Assembly (NCBI RefSeq): GCF_900128895.1
Contig: NZ_FSQW01000001.1
Span: 1,612,001-1,676,000 of the forward strand
DNA length: 64,000 bases
Direction: 5' to 3'
Origin: Parasphingorhabdus marina DSM 22363
GTDB taxonomy: Bacteria > Pseudomonadota > Alphaproteobacteria > Sphingomonadales > Sphingomonadaceae
Position numbers and translations under genes: made by a program
In this document: positions 26,319 to 34,702 of the stretch, piece after piece
How positions within the stretch are numbered: position 1 is the stretch's first letter
Layout of the letters: every line of letters starts with the position of its first letter
The notes under the pieces: model-generated
What the model was told of the DNA's origin: nothing
Database searches by the model: none
What the model saw: only the letters and a program-made list of their open reading frames with translations

Positions 26319-26864
26319 CTAACTGCGTTCATAGGCCAGCTGCATCCAGGCCTTCACGTCGTCGTCCAGATCATCGACATTTTCCAGACGCACCCGGTGG
26401 CTACACATGGCATTGTAGCTTTCCAGCCGCCCTTCTGCTTTCTCGCCTTTCAGCGCCAGCCCGAGATCGACGCGGGATTTTGTTGCAGGCGTGATGAGGG
26501 CAAACTGTTTGGACCGTCTCAGACTGACCGACGCCTTTTTGGGGGCAATCTCGACATCTGCTCCCAGGGTCTGCGCGAAGGCCACGACTGCATCGTGAAT
26601 TGGCTTCAATCCGGCCTTGGCTCCGCCATATTGCGCGGTCACCAGATCTGCTTCGCCAACGGGCTCGGGATTGAGCGCCTTGCTGGCGACCAGATTGGCA
26701 AAACCGTGCGTCATGCCGTGATCGGTTTTCAGATATTTGACGATCTGGCCGTGCTTCTCCATTCCCGTGCCGTGAACGATTTTGAGCCAGTCCTCGAGCG
26801 CCTTTCCGGTTTTTTCGGGCATGTTGGCAATCATGCTTTGCGCCATTTCTTCCGGTGTTGCCAT
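26319..26864 (-). CDS. DUF4287/DUF5655-domain protein
   Basis: 181 residues. The N-terminal third is DUF4287-like (MIANMPEKTGKALEDWL, then DHGMTHGFANLVA); the C-terminal part is DUF5655-like (ITPATKSRVDLGLALKG). The ATG at 26864 has a GGAGGAG ribosome site. It is the last gene of an ArsR-SRPBCC-DUF4287 unit, starting 11 bases after the SRPBCC stop. The same trio is often seen in actinobacteria and alphaproteobacteria; its role is unknown. Confidence 0.85.
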   Translation of the reverse strand: MATPEEMAQSMIANMPEKTGKALEDWLKIVHGTGMEKHGQIVKYLKTDHGMTHGFANLVASKALNPEPVGEADLVTAQYGGAKAGLKPIHDAVVAFAQTLGADVEIAPKKASVSLRRSKQFALITPATKSRVDLGLALKGEKAEGRLESYNAMCSHRVRLENVDDLDDDVKAWMQLAYERS

Positions 26865-26875
26865 TTGCTCCTCCT

Positions 26876-27442
26876 CTATTTCAATTTGTCATGCAGGCTG
26901 CTCAGCGGCCAATATTCGCTACGGCATTGTCTGGGTGTCATGAATCCCATGACTGGTCCGAGCCAGGTGACCATCTTGCCGCTGAGCAAGGGCGATCCGG
27001 TTTCGGCCAGCGCCTTGAGGTTGCCGGTGATGAACGGTCCACCCTGTGCCATCGATTTTTCGGTGCGGGTACCGGTCGCAACATTTTCTGTTGTCAGTGT
27101 GAACTCGGTGACCCCGTTGGATTCTTTCAGGTCATAGGTGACCATGCAGGGGGGATCGTCAAACTGGGTGAACTTGAAGCTGTGTGCGTAGCGATGCGGC
27201 GGATCAAATTCGAGCACTTCGCCAACCACGCTGGTATATTTGCCATTTCGGCTCTGCATCGCCATCGGAGCGCCGGGTTTCAGGCCGGTGGTGTGGCACA
27301 CGGCGCCGAAGAAAAAGGGCAGGACCTCGTCAGTCTGGACCAGAAGATTCCAGACGGTCTCGATCGGGGCGTTGATCATCGCCTTGTACATGGCCTTGCC
27401 TGAACTTTTTGCGGGTTCCGGCGCATTGCTGCTGTCTGTCAT
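26876..27442 (-). CDS. SRPBCC (AHSA1-type) domain protein coupled to ArsR
   Basis: 188 residues with the START-like fold: YKAMINAPIETVWNLL at the N-terminus, a central GEVLEFDPPHRYAHSF typical of AHSA1-type proteins, and GVTEFTLTTE. The ATG overlaps the ArsR stop (ATGA), so the two are translated together. ArsR/SRPBCC pairs are widespread; the regulator usually represses its own operon and may respond to a ligand bound by the SRPBCC partner, but no ligand can be inferred. Confidence 0.85.
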   Translation of the reverse strand: MTDSSNAPEPAKSSGKAMYKAMINAPIETVWNLLVQTDEVLPFFFGAVCHTTGLKPGAPMAMQSRNGKYTSVVGEVLEFDPPHRYAHSFKFTQFDDPPCMVTYDLKESNGVTEFTLTTENVATGTRTEKSMAQGGPFITGNLKALAETGSPLLSGKMVTWLGPVMGFMTPRQCRSEYWPLSSLHDKLK

Positions 27443-27789
27443 GGTTTTTCTCCTCCCTCTGCGGTTTTCCTTTCAGCCAGATCCTTGAGCGCGGTCACTC
27501 TCCCCGCCCAATAGGCGCCATATTCATCGCTCCAGCGTTCGTGGATCATCTGCAAGGGCACCAGATTGAGATAGAGCAGGCGGGATCGCCCGTCTTTCTC
27601 GCTGATCACCAGACCGGCTTTTTCCAGCACCGCCAGATGATTCATGATCGCGATACGGCTGACATCGAATGATCGGGCGAGCACGCCCACGCCCTGTCCG
27701 GGCTGATCCCGGAGCAGATCGAGTATCTTGCGCCGTGTCTCGTGGGACAGGGCGTGGAAGATCTGATCCATATGCGACTCGTCAAGCAT
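27439..27789 (-). CDS. ArsR-family transcriptional regulator
   Basis: 116 residues with a winged-helix ArsR core: IFHALSHETRRKILDLL, DVSRIAIMNHLAVLEKAGLV and a wing SEKDGRSRLLYLN. There is no metal-binding CxC motif, so it belongs to the metal-independent group often paired with SRPBCC genes. The start could also be the ATG at 27771. A near-perfect palindrome 4 bases upstream of the first ATG is probably its own operator. Confidence 0.92.
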   Translation of the reverse strand: MLDESHMDQIFHALSHETRRKILDLLRDQPGQGVGVLARSFDVSRIAIMNHLAVLEKAGLVISEKDGRSRLLYLNLVPLQMIHERWSDEYGAYWAGRVTALKDLAERKTAEGGEKP

Positions 27790-27792
27790 GTA

Positions 27793-27818
27793 TATATGTA
27801 ATTACATTATTACATATA
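27793..27818. promoter_or_regulatory. Operator-like inverted repeat upstream of arsR
   Basis: Arms TATATGTAAT (27793-27802) and ATTACATATA (27809-27818) are exact inverted repeats with a 6-base spacer, which itself contains TACA. The element lies just upstream of the first ATG of the ArsR gene. AT-rich palindromes with 10-bp arms in this position are the usual autoregulatory site for ArsR repressors. Confidence 0.65.
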
Positions 27819-27889
27819 AGTCAAGTCGCAAGGTTTCAGGCGGCGTTCAAGCGTCCAGTTCGTCCATTTTTCGGTCGGTTACAGTACCG

Positions 27890-28300
27890 TCAACCCAGCC
27901 AGGCGTGCACGCAACCCATGGCCGTGTAGAAGAGCAACCAGTAGCCCGCGTCGATGAAAAATAGCGCCTTGCCCTTTTGCGAGAACAGATAATTGGTTCC
28001 GATGGCCGGCACGATGAAGCCCAGTGCGACACCAAATGCGGTGAGCACCTTGACTGCAAAGCTCAGGTCCACGGCATAGGTTGCGAACGTATGGGCCAGA
28101 GTCCAGGAGGCGACAAGGCTGAAGGCAAAGGCTCCGCCATAGATCATCCCCATATTTCCGCCCTTGATGTCTTCCTCGGTCAGTCCGACAGCACCCATCC
28201 ATTTCTTGCCCATGACCGGGCCGTACCAGATCCCCCCGACCACAAAGCCGGCCAGTGCGGCGACAACGACCGCGATCCAGTTGACGTCAAATATATTCAT
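27890..28300 (-). CDS. DUF1761-domain membrane protein
   Basis: 136 residues with four hydrophobic segments (about 8-26, 57-73, 82-102 and 112-130) and the DUF1761 signature near the N-terminus, GFVVGGIWYGPVMGKKWM. The ATG at 28300 has a GGAGG ribosome site. It is a small inner-membrane protein of unknown function. It lies upstream of the ArsR unit in the same orientation, with about 70 bases and the operator between them, so it is probably separate. Confidence 0.85.
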   Translation of the reverse strand: MNIFDVNWIAVVVAALAGFVVGGIWYGPVMGKKWMGAVGLTEEDIKGGNMGMIYGGAFAFSLVASWTLAHTFATYAVDLSFAVKVLTAFGVALGFIVPAIGTNYLFSQKGKALFFIDAGYWLLFYTAMGCVHAWLG

Positions 28301-28440
28301 TTCATCCTCCCCAAAATTTATGAACCTGCTGGTTTTACACTCAAATTCCGAATTTCGCCAGTCAGCGACGGGGTTTGCTGCGCTGCCGCGGCACTGGAGG
28401 CGTGACTCGGCCAGAAATTCCGCCTAAAGGCTCCCCCATC

Positions 28441-29805
28441 ATGGCAACCGCAATTCCTTCCCCGCCCAAAGTCGGCATGGTGTCCCTGGGCTGTCCCAAG
28501 GCGCTGGTCGACAGCGAACGCATTCTGACACAGCTCCGTTCCGACGGATATGACCTGTCGCCGGACTATGCCGGCGCGGATGTCGTGCTGGTCAATACCT
28601 GCGGCTTTCTGGACAGCGCCAAGGAAGAAAGCCTTGAAGCCATAGGCGAGGCCATGGCGGAAAACGGCCGGGTCATCGTCACCGGTTGCATGGGCAATGA
28701 AGCCGATACCATTCGCGCGCGCTTTCCTGAGGTGCTGGCTGTCACCGGTGCCCATCAATATGAAGATGTCGTCACCGCCGTACATGCCGCAGCTCCCGCG
28801 GCACGGGGGGCGTTTGTTGACCTGGTGCCGGAAGCAGGCCTGAAACTGACCCCGCGTCATTACAGCTATCTCAAGATTTCCGAAGGCTGCAATCACCGCT
28901 GTTCCTTCTGCATCATCCCCTCGCTGCGCGGTGATCTCGTGTCGCGTCGGCCGGATGCCATTTTGCGGGAAGCCGAAAAGCTGGTGGCGGCGGGCACCAG
29001 GGAACTGCTGGTTATCTCGCAGGACACATCGGCCTATGGCGTCGATATCCGGCACCAGTCGCGGCCGTGGAATGGTCCGGTTGGCCAGGGCAGGGAAGTC
29101 CGCGCCCACATGACCGATCTCGCGGAAGCGCTGGGCGAACTGGGTGTGTGGACCCGGCTGCACTATGTCTATCCCTATCCGCATGTCGACAAGGTCATCC
29201 CGCTGATGGCCGACGGCAAGATCACGCCCTATCTCGACATTCCCTTCCAGCATGCCGCGCCCAATGTTTTGAAGCGGATGAAGCGGCCCGCCAATGAAGC
29301 AAAGGTGCTGCAGCGGGTGAAGAGCTGGCGCGACATCTGTCCGGACCTCACCATTCGCTCGACCTTTGTGGTCGGCTTCCCGGGTGAGACGGAAGAGGAT
29401 TTTCAGTATCTGCTCGACTGGCTGGAAGAAGCCCAGCTCGACCGGGTCGGCGGCTTTCGTTTCGAACCGGTCGAAGGCGCTGCTGCCAATGATCTGGACG
29501 GGGCCGTGCCGGAAGAGGTCAAGGAAGAGCGTTATCAGCGCCTGATGGAAAAAACCGCAGGGATCAGCGCCGCAAAGTTGCAGGCCAAGGTCGGGCGGAC
29601 ATTGCCCGTAATCATCGATGACATTGGCGAACCGGACGAAGATGGCGACATCGGTGCGACCGCCCGGTCACAGGCCGATGCGCCGGAAATTGACGGCAAT
29701 GTCTTCCTGCGCGATGCCGGAGAGACGCTTGCCGTCGGAGACATTGTCGATGCGCTGATCGAAGACGCCGACGCGCATGACCTTTATGGCGTGCCGGTCA
29801 GCTGA
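28441..29805 (+). CDS. rimO: Ribosomal protein S12 methylthiotransferase
   Basis: 454 residues from the ATG at 28441; the 22 upstream codons are open but not family-like. It is a radical-SAM enzyme that adds a methylthio group to Asp of ribosomal protein S12 (rpsL is also in this window at 53147). The UPF0004 domain has Cys18, Cys54 and Cys83; the radical-SAM cluster is Cys150, Cys154 and Cys157 ([13 protein letters not shown]). A C-terminal TRAM domain ends the protein. RimO rather than MiaB is indicated by [16 protein letters not shown]. Its last 8 bases overlap a small gene on the opposite strand. Confidence 0.96.
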   Translation: MATAIPSPPKVGMVSLGCPKALVDSERILTQLRSDGYDLSPDYAGADVVLVNTCGFLDSAKEESLEAIGEAMAENGRVIVTGCMGNEADTIRARFPEVLAVTGAHQYEDVVTAVHAAAPAARGAFVDLVPEAGLKLTPRHYSYLKISEGCNHRCSFCIIPSLRGDLVSRRPDAILREAEKLVAAGTRELLVISQDTSAYGVDIRHQSRPWNGPVGQGREVRAHMTDLAEALGELGVWTRLHYVYPYPHVDKVIPLMADGKITPYLDIPFQHAAPNVLKRMKRPANEAKVLQRVKSWRDICPDLTIRSTFVVGFPGETEEDFQYLLDWLEEAQLDRVGGFRFEPVEGAAANDLDGAVPEEVKEERYQRLMEKTAGISAAKLQAKVGRTLPVIIDDIGEPDEDGDIGATARSQADAPEIDGNVFLRDAGETLAVGDIVDALIEDADAHDLYGVPVS

Positions 29806-29971
29806 GTTCGCTGTCCTTCCGGTCGGCAGCTCCTTCGGCGGAGACTCTGGCTCCTCTTTCCGATCTTTCCGACATCTCTTGCCGTTGCATTTCCAGCGCA
29901 GCGCTATGATTTGCCGCTTCCATCCCGAACCGGAAAAATTCGGCGACTGACAGCTCTTCAGATTTGCTCAT
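29798..29971 (-). CDS. Small hypothetical protein, 57 residues, 3' end overlapping rimO
   Basis: ATG at 29971 preceded by GAGGAG eight bases upstream, running 57 codons to a TGA at 29798-29800. The peptide begins [20 protein letters not shown], is strongly charged, and is predicted helical (Glu, Arg and Ala rich) without a signal or membrane segment. The good ribosome site and helical amphipathic composition favour a real gene. The convergent 8-base overlap with the rimO stop is unusual. No family is recognised. Confidence 0.55.
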   Translation of the reverse strand: MSKSEELSVAEFFRFGMEAANHSAALEMQRQEMSERSERGARVSAEGAADRKDSELS

Positions 29972-30089
29972 TTTCTATTCTCCTCAAGTGTGTGTCATTG
30001 TTATAACACACCTTGAAGCGGGAAACGAGATGATATTTCCCGGTCGTCCGGAAAATGTCCAAAGAGTCGAAGACGCCGGCGATTGCGTG

Positions 30090-30932
30090 CTAGTAATCAA
30101 ATCCGGGATTGGTCCGGTTGAGCTTGCGCATCAGGCCGGGCCAGATCAGGTTGTCTCCTAGCCCCGGCGCAAAGGCGGGTGCACTTTGCTGGAAGACGCG
30201 GTGTCCCATGTCTTCGCTTTCCTCGTGCAGCTTGTCGGCACTGCCCACGGACTGCGCCATGATCTGGGTCTTGCAGGCATTTTCAAGGAAATACATGCGC
30301 AGGAATGCGATGGCGCAATTCGGTCCGACGGTCAGCGTGCCGTGATTGCGCAGGATGAGCAGGCTCTTGTCGCCCATGTCGGCGATCAGCCGCTCGCGCT
30401 CGTCCAGTTCCAGCGCGATACCCTCATAGTCATGATAGGCCACGTCATCATGCACCTGCATCGAAAACTGCGTGTAGCGCCGCAGGCCGTCCTTCTGGAC
30501 CGAAACGGCGATGCCATAAGGCGTGTGCACGTGAATAACACAGCCGGCATCCTCACGCGCACTGTGTACCGCGCTGTGGATCGTGAACCCGGCCGGATTG
30601 ATGAAATAGGGCGTATCCTGCTTGATATTTCCATCGAGGTCGATCTTGACCAGCGAAGACGCGGTCATTTCATCGAACATCACGCCATAGGGGTTGATCA
30701 GGAACCGTTCTTCGCCATCCTCATCGGGCAGCCGTGCGGAGATATGGGTGAAGACCAGATCTGTCCAGGCATGCATGGCGCACAGGCGATAGGTCGCGGC
30801 CAGATCACAGCGCAATTGCCATTCTTCCGGCGAAACTTTCCCCTCCAGTCGATCGATAGTGGACGGATCCGGAATGTTGAACCCGGCGGTTACGGGCATT
30901 GCGGTGGCAGCATCTTTGACGGCGGTGGCCAT
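30090..30932 (-). CDS. Class II aldolase/adducin family protein
   Basis: 280 residues from the ATG at 30932, which has AGGAG upstream; the longer frame to 31091 lacks a site. It has the zinc-binding class II aldolase core: FTHISARLP, the metal ligands HVHTPYG, and LRNHGTLTVG. Members include fuculose-phosphate aldolases, but this longer subgroup is mostly annotated by fold only. It is divergent from the AbgT gene across 224 bases that hold a GATAGA/TCTATC palindrome. Confidence 0.88.
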   Translation of the reverse strand: MATAVKDAATAMPVTAGFNIPDPSTIDRLEGKVSPEEWQLRCDLAATYRLCAMHAWTDLVFTHISARLPDEDGEERFLINPYGVMFDEMTASSLVKIDLDGNIKQDTPYFINPAGFTIHSAVHSAREDAGCVIHVHTPYGIAVSVQKDGLRRYTQFSMQVHDDVAYHDYEGIALELDERERLIADMGDKSLLILRNHGTLTVGPNCAIAFLRMYFLENACKTQIMAQSVGSADKLHEESEDMGHRVFQQSAPAFAPGLGDNLIWPGLMRKLNRTNPGFDY

Positions 30933-31065
30933 GAGTAGTTCTCCTGACAGAAAAATATCGGACGGAATGCCTTTCGGACAATTCTCATTTTGCATCGCGG
31001 AAGGTAGCACAAGCTTTTTTGCGAGGCCAGCGGGAGTCGGCTGTCCTGACACAATTCCTGTCAGC

Positions 31066-31082
31066 GATAGATACTGTCTATC
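31066..31082. promoter_or_regulatory. Short palindrome between divergent aldolase and AbgT genes
   Basis: GATAGA (31066-31071) and TCTATC (31077-31082) form a perfect 6+6 inverted repeat with a 5-base spacer, about 75 bases upstream of the AbgT start and 134 bases from the aldolase start. It could be an operator shared by both divergent genes. The short arms make chance occurrence possible. Confidence 0.3.
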
Positions 31083-31156
31083 ACAAATCATTGTTCTTGA
31101 CCGCTATCCGGTTCAGACTGTTAGGTCCCGTCAAAAGGGTGTTACAGGAAGATCAT

Positions 31157-32758
31157 ATGACAACTGGTGGTTCGGAGACTTTGAACAAGGGCGTGTTTGG
31201 CTGGATCGAGCGGACAGGGAACAAGCTCCCCGACCCGGTCTTCCTTTTTTTCTACCTGATTTTGTTTGTGATCGCGCTGTCGGTCATTGCCGACTGGCTG
31301 GGCTGGTCCGCGGTTCATCCGGTCGCGATTGATCCGGATACCGGACAATCCCAGGTTATCGCCGCAACGGCCTTGCTGTCGGCAGAGAATATCCAGCGTA
31401 TCTGGGTCGAGATGCCCAAGACCTTCACGCATTTCCATCCGCTGGGCTATGTGCTGGTCGTCATGCTCGGTGCCGGTGTTGCGGAACGATCCGGGTTGTT
31501 CGGCACGGCGATGCGGGCAGGGGTCAGCGGGGCGCCGACCTTCCTGCTTACCCCGATCGTGGCACTGGTGGCGATGATGGGAAATCTGGCCGCCGACGCG
31601 GCCTATGTTGTGCTGATCCCGCTGGCAGGCGTCATATTTGCGGCTGCTGGCAGACACCCCATTGCCGGAATCGCGGCAGCTTTTGCCGGAGTATCGGGAG
31701 GCTTTTCGGCCAATCTGTTCCCCGGACAGCTGGACGCGTTGCTGTTTGGCATTACCCAGGCCGCCGCAGAAACCGTGTTTCCTGGCTGGGAAGCCAATAT
31801 TGCCGGCAACTGGTATTTCATTTTTGTCATGACCTTCGTGTTCCTGCCGGTCATCTGGTATGTGACCGACCGGATCATTGAGCCGCGGCTTGGCCATTAT
31901 TCCGGCCCCCTGAACCCCAGCGATAGCAAGTCCGGTGATGCGGTTTCCGTTGATGATGAGGTGCAAGACCGTCCGCTGGATGAAAAGGAGCGGCGCGGGA
32001 TGCGCTATGCCGGTCTCGCGGTATTGGGCGTGATTGCCCTTTGGCTGATCATGCTGTTCGGTCCCGGCACCCCGCTGATTAACGAAAGCGCTGCCGCCGA
32101 AGCGCAACTGACACCGTTCTACCAGTCACTGGTTGGCGGTTTCTTTCTTCTGTTCCTGCTCGCGGGCTGGGCTTACGGCAAGGGCTTCGGCAATATCAAG
32201 ACGCATCGCGATCTGGTCGACATGATGAGCGACAGCATGAAGGACATGGCCTATTTCCTGGTACTGGCGTTCATGGTCGCCCATTTTGTCGCCATGTTCG
32301 GATGGTCCAACCTCGGTCTGATCACAGCTGTGCACGGCGCTGAGCTTTTGCAGAGCCTGGACATGCCAGCCCCGATATTGCTCGCGCTGGTCGTGATATT
32401 TGTCGGTGTGATGAATCTTTTTGTTGGTTCGGCCAGTGCCAAATGGGCATTGCTGGCGCCGATACTTATCCCGATGCTGATGCTGATCGGTGTGAGCGCG
32501 GAAACCACTACGGCTGCCTATCGTGTGGGTGACAGTGCGACGAATATCATCACGCCGCTGATGGTTTACTTCCCGCTGATCCTGATTTTCTGCCAGCGCT
32601 GGAAAGCCGATTTCGGGATCGGCAATCTGACGGCCATGATGCTGCCCTATGCGCTTTGGCTGCTGGGCGCGGGTCTGGCCCTGATCATGGTCTGGGTGGC
32701 ATTCGAAATTCCGCTTGGACCGGCAGCACCGGTGTTCGCACCGCCACCTACCAGTTGA
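31157..32758 (+). CDS. AbgT family transporter
   Basis: 533 residues from the ATG at 31157 (AGGAAG site). The frame is open 46 codons upstream but lacks a good site and overlaps the promoter region. About 12 hydrophobic segments and AbgT hallmarks are present: GWIERTGNKLPDPVFLF at the N-terminus, FPGQLDALLFGITQAA, and VGSASAKWALLAPI. AbgT proteins import p-aminobenzoyl-glutamate or export sulfonamides. The next gene is an AbgB-like peptidase on the opposite strand with convergent ends 22 bases apart. Confidence 0.94.
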   Translation: MTTGGSETLNKGVFGWIERTGNKLPDPVFLFFYLILFVIALSVIADWLGWSAVHPVAIDPDTGQSQVIAATALLSAENIQRIWVEMPKTFTHFHPLGYVLVVMLGAGVAERSGLFGTAMRAGVSGAPTFLLTPIVALVAMMGNLAADAAYVVLIPLAGVIFAAAGRHPIAGIAAAFAGVSGGFSANLFPGQLDALLFGITQAAAETVFPGWEANIAGNWYFIFVMTFVFLPVIWYVTDRIIEPRLGHYSGPLNPSDSKSGDAVSVDDEVQDRPLDEKERRGMRYAGLAVLGVIALWLIMLFGPGTPLINESAAAEAQLTPFYQSLVGGFFLLFLLAGWAYGKGFGNIKTHRDLVDMMSDSMKDMAYFLVLAFMVAHFVAMFGWSNLGLITAVHGAELLQSLDMPAPILLALVVIFVGVMNLFVGSASAKWALLAPILIPMLMLIGVSAETTTAAYRVGDSATNIITPLMVYFPLILIFCQRWKADFGIGNLTAMMLPYALWLLGAGLALIMVWVAFEIPLGPAAPVFAPPPTS

Positions 32759-32780
32759 TCAAAGGCCGTTCGACGCCGGA

Positions 32781-34211
32781 TTATTTGCGATAGTTGAGCG
32801 GCGGCTTGCGATCGCCCAGCAGCGATTTGTAGACATAGTCCGGCCCGCGCGCTTCATCAAAAGCCGCTCGTGCTTCGGATCGCAGATCGGGATTGGTGTA
32901 GAGCTCAATGGCAGCCAGTGTCATCGCCTTGGCCGCAAGCTCGGTACCCTTGAACCCGATTGACATGCCGCTCGCCGCAGAAGACTGCCAGCTGTGCGCC
33001 GAAGTCCCTGGCACCCAGGTCGCGGTCCGGACTCCCACTGTCGGGGTGGCAAAAGATACATCTCCTACATCTGTGGACCCGTAACCCAGCGTCACATCAT
33101 AGGGCTGGATCATGGCCTGGCTGCCCAGCGCATTTTTCGGTTTGTCAAACCCGGCGTGGATCGTCTCTGCAAATTTTTGTTCCTCAGCACTATAGGTGAT
33201 CCCGCCCAGCTGCCGCAGTTTGCTGTCCATCATCCGGGCCATCGGTTCATTCACGAGCAGCGGGTTGTTCCCGTGGATCACTTCCCAGTCCACCGTGGTT
33301 CCCGTCCCCAGCGCTGCGCCTCTGGCAGCTTCTTCGACCCGTGACCAGATCGCCTCTACACCATCCGGGTCCGGGTGCCGGACATAGTAAAAGACTTCGG
33401 CAAAATCCGGCACAACATTGGGAGCGGTCCCGCCTTCGGTGATGACATAATGTATGCGCGAATCCTGCGGCACATGCTCGCGCATCATGTTGACCATCAT
33501 GTTGAACGCTTCGACCCCGTCCAGTGCGGACCGGGCGCGATCCGGCGCACCCGCGGCATGTGCGGACACACCGCGGAAACGGAATTTGGCAGACCGGTTG
33601 GCGAGGGTTGTGCGCGCTGCAGCGGAATTTTCGTCTGCTGCATGCCAGTGGATGGCAAAGTCGACATCATCAAACAGACCTTCCCGGACCATATACACCT
33701 TGCCGCTGCCGCCTTCTTCGGCTGGTGTTCCATAGAGCCGGATCCTGCCGGGAGTCCGGGTTTCCTTGAGCCATTTGCGCACGGCAATGGCGGCTTCGAC
33801 CGAACCGGCAGCAAAAAGGTTATGGCCGCAAGCATGCGATGCGTTTTTCCCGGCTATCGGTGACCGGACGGCCAGAGCATCCTGATTTATGCCGGGCAGG
33901 GCATCATATTCCGCCAATATGCCAATGACAGGACCATCGGTTCCGTATTCCGCAACAAATGCTGTGGGAATTCCAGCCACGCCGGATTTGATGGAAAACC
34001 CTTGCGCACGCAAATTCTGCTTGAGAAGCTCGCTGGACTTTTCTTCCTGATAGCCGACTTCTGCCAGTTCCCAGATTGTGCGAGCGGTATCAGCCAGTTG
34101 CTCATATCTGCCATCGATGCTGGCGAGAATATCCGACTCGGACAATGTGGCTTGTGCCTGTGCGGTGCCTGAAAGCGCCAAAATCGGCAGAACGAGTGCC
34201 AGCTTCTTCAT
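32781..34211 (-). CDS. Exported M20-family amidohydrolase (AbgB-like)
   Basis: 476 residues from the ATG at 34211, chosen for its signal peptide (hydrophobic core, then GTAQAQ) and AGGGGAA ribosome site. The M20 metal-site motifs are present: EYDALPG, SHACGHNLFAAG, and the catalytic/ligand region AEEGGSGKVYM and HWHAAD. The closest named relative by motif order is AbgB, the p-aminobenzoyl-glutamate hydrolase subunit. It is probably secreted to the periplasm. The neighbouring AbgT transporter supports a role in folate-breakdown product use, although exported location would change the order of steps. Confidence 0.88.
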   Translation of the reverse strand: MKKLALVLPILALSGTAQAQATLSESDILASIDGRYEQLADTARTIWELAEVGYQEEKSSELLKQNLRAQGFSIKSGVAGIPTAFVAEYGTDGPVIGILAEYDALPGINQDALAVRSPIAGKNASHACGHNLFAAGSVEAAIAVRKWLKETRTPGRIRLYGTPAEEGGSGKVYMVREGLFDDVDFAIHWHAADENSAAARTTLANRSAKFRFRGVSAHAAGAPDRARSALDGVEAFNMMVNMMREHVPQDSRIHYVITEGGTAPNVVPDFAEVFYYVRHPDPDGVEAIWSRVEEAARGAALGTGTTVDWEVIHGNNPLLVNEPMARMMDSKLRQLGGITYSAEEQKFAETIHAGFDKPKNALGSQAMIQPYDVTLGYGSTDVGDVSFATPTVGVRTATWVPGTSAHSWQSSAASGMSIGFKGTELAAKAMTLAAIELYTNPDLRSEARAAFDEARGPDYVYKSLLGDRKPPLNYRK

Positions 34212-34315
34212 AATCTTCCCCTCGTTTTTGATAGCAACCGGATAATTGCCCGATTGGGAGACTGCTGGCAACCGCGACCCTTTCGCTACGTCGCCGGGGG
34301 GTCGCGGTGGTCAAT

Positions 34316-34356
34316 TGCAAAAATGCAACTCGCAGGTGCAACATTTCACATTGCAA
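34316..34356. promoter_or_regulatory. Cluster of four TGCAA elements upstream of a small secreted protein gene
   Basis: TGCAA occurs at 34316-34320, 34324-34328, 34337-34341 and 34352-34356, within 41 bases and about 55-95 bases upstream of the ATG at 34411. The spacing is irregular. This resembles the TTGCA half-sites upstream of the phasin gene, but the link is only suggestive. Confidence 0.25.
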
Positions 34357-34410
34357 CTTAAATTCAGAAGTTCATGATCCTCAAACCTCTCCCAAGAAGG
34401 AACGACCATC

Positions 34411-34677
34411 ATGACCAAATTTCAATCTTTGCTCCTCGGAACCGTGGCTGCAGCAGTCACCGCTTCTTCCGCATTTGCAGCGGATGCTGCACGCAACGAA
34501 CGCCTCTACGACGCCAATGGCGCAAGCGTTGCCAAGGTGAACCGTGTTGCCGACGATGGCGATGTCATGGTCATCTACAAGGGCAAGGTCATCCGGGTTC
34601 AGGCGGAGACACTTTCCAAAACTGACGGCAAGCTGATGACCAGCCTGACCAGGAAAGAATTGCGCCGCATGAAATAA
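34411..34677 (+). CDS. Small exported protein, hypothetical
   Basis: 88 residues. A signal peptide (about 1-23, cleavage near AFAADAARN) precedes a short beta-rich domain with VYDANGASVAKVN-like and GDVMVIYKGKVIRV motifs, here read as LYDANGASVAKVNRV and DDGDVMVIYKGKVI. It resembles small PRC-barrel-like periplasmic proteins common in sphingomonads. AAGGA ribosome site. A strong terminator follows. Function unknown. Confidence 0.75.
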   Translation: MTKFQSLLLGTVAAAVTASSAFAADAARNERLYDANGASVAKVNRVADDGDVMVIYKGKVIRVQAETLSKTDGKLMTSLTRKELRRMK

Positions 34678-34702
34678 CGCGGAAGCAATATCCTCCTCAG
34701 GA

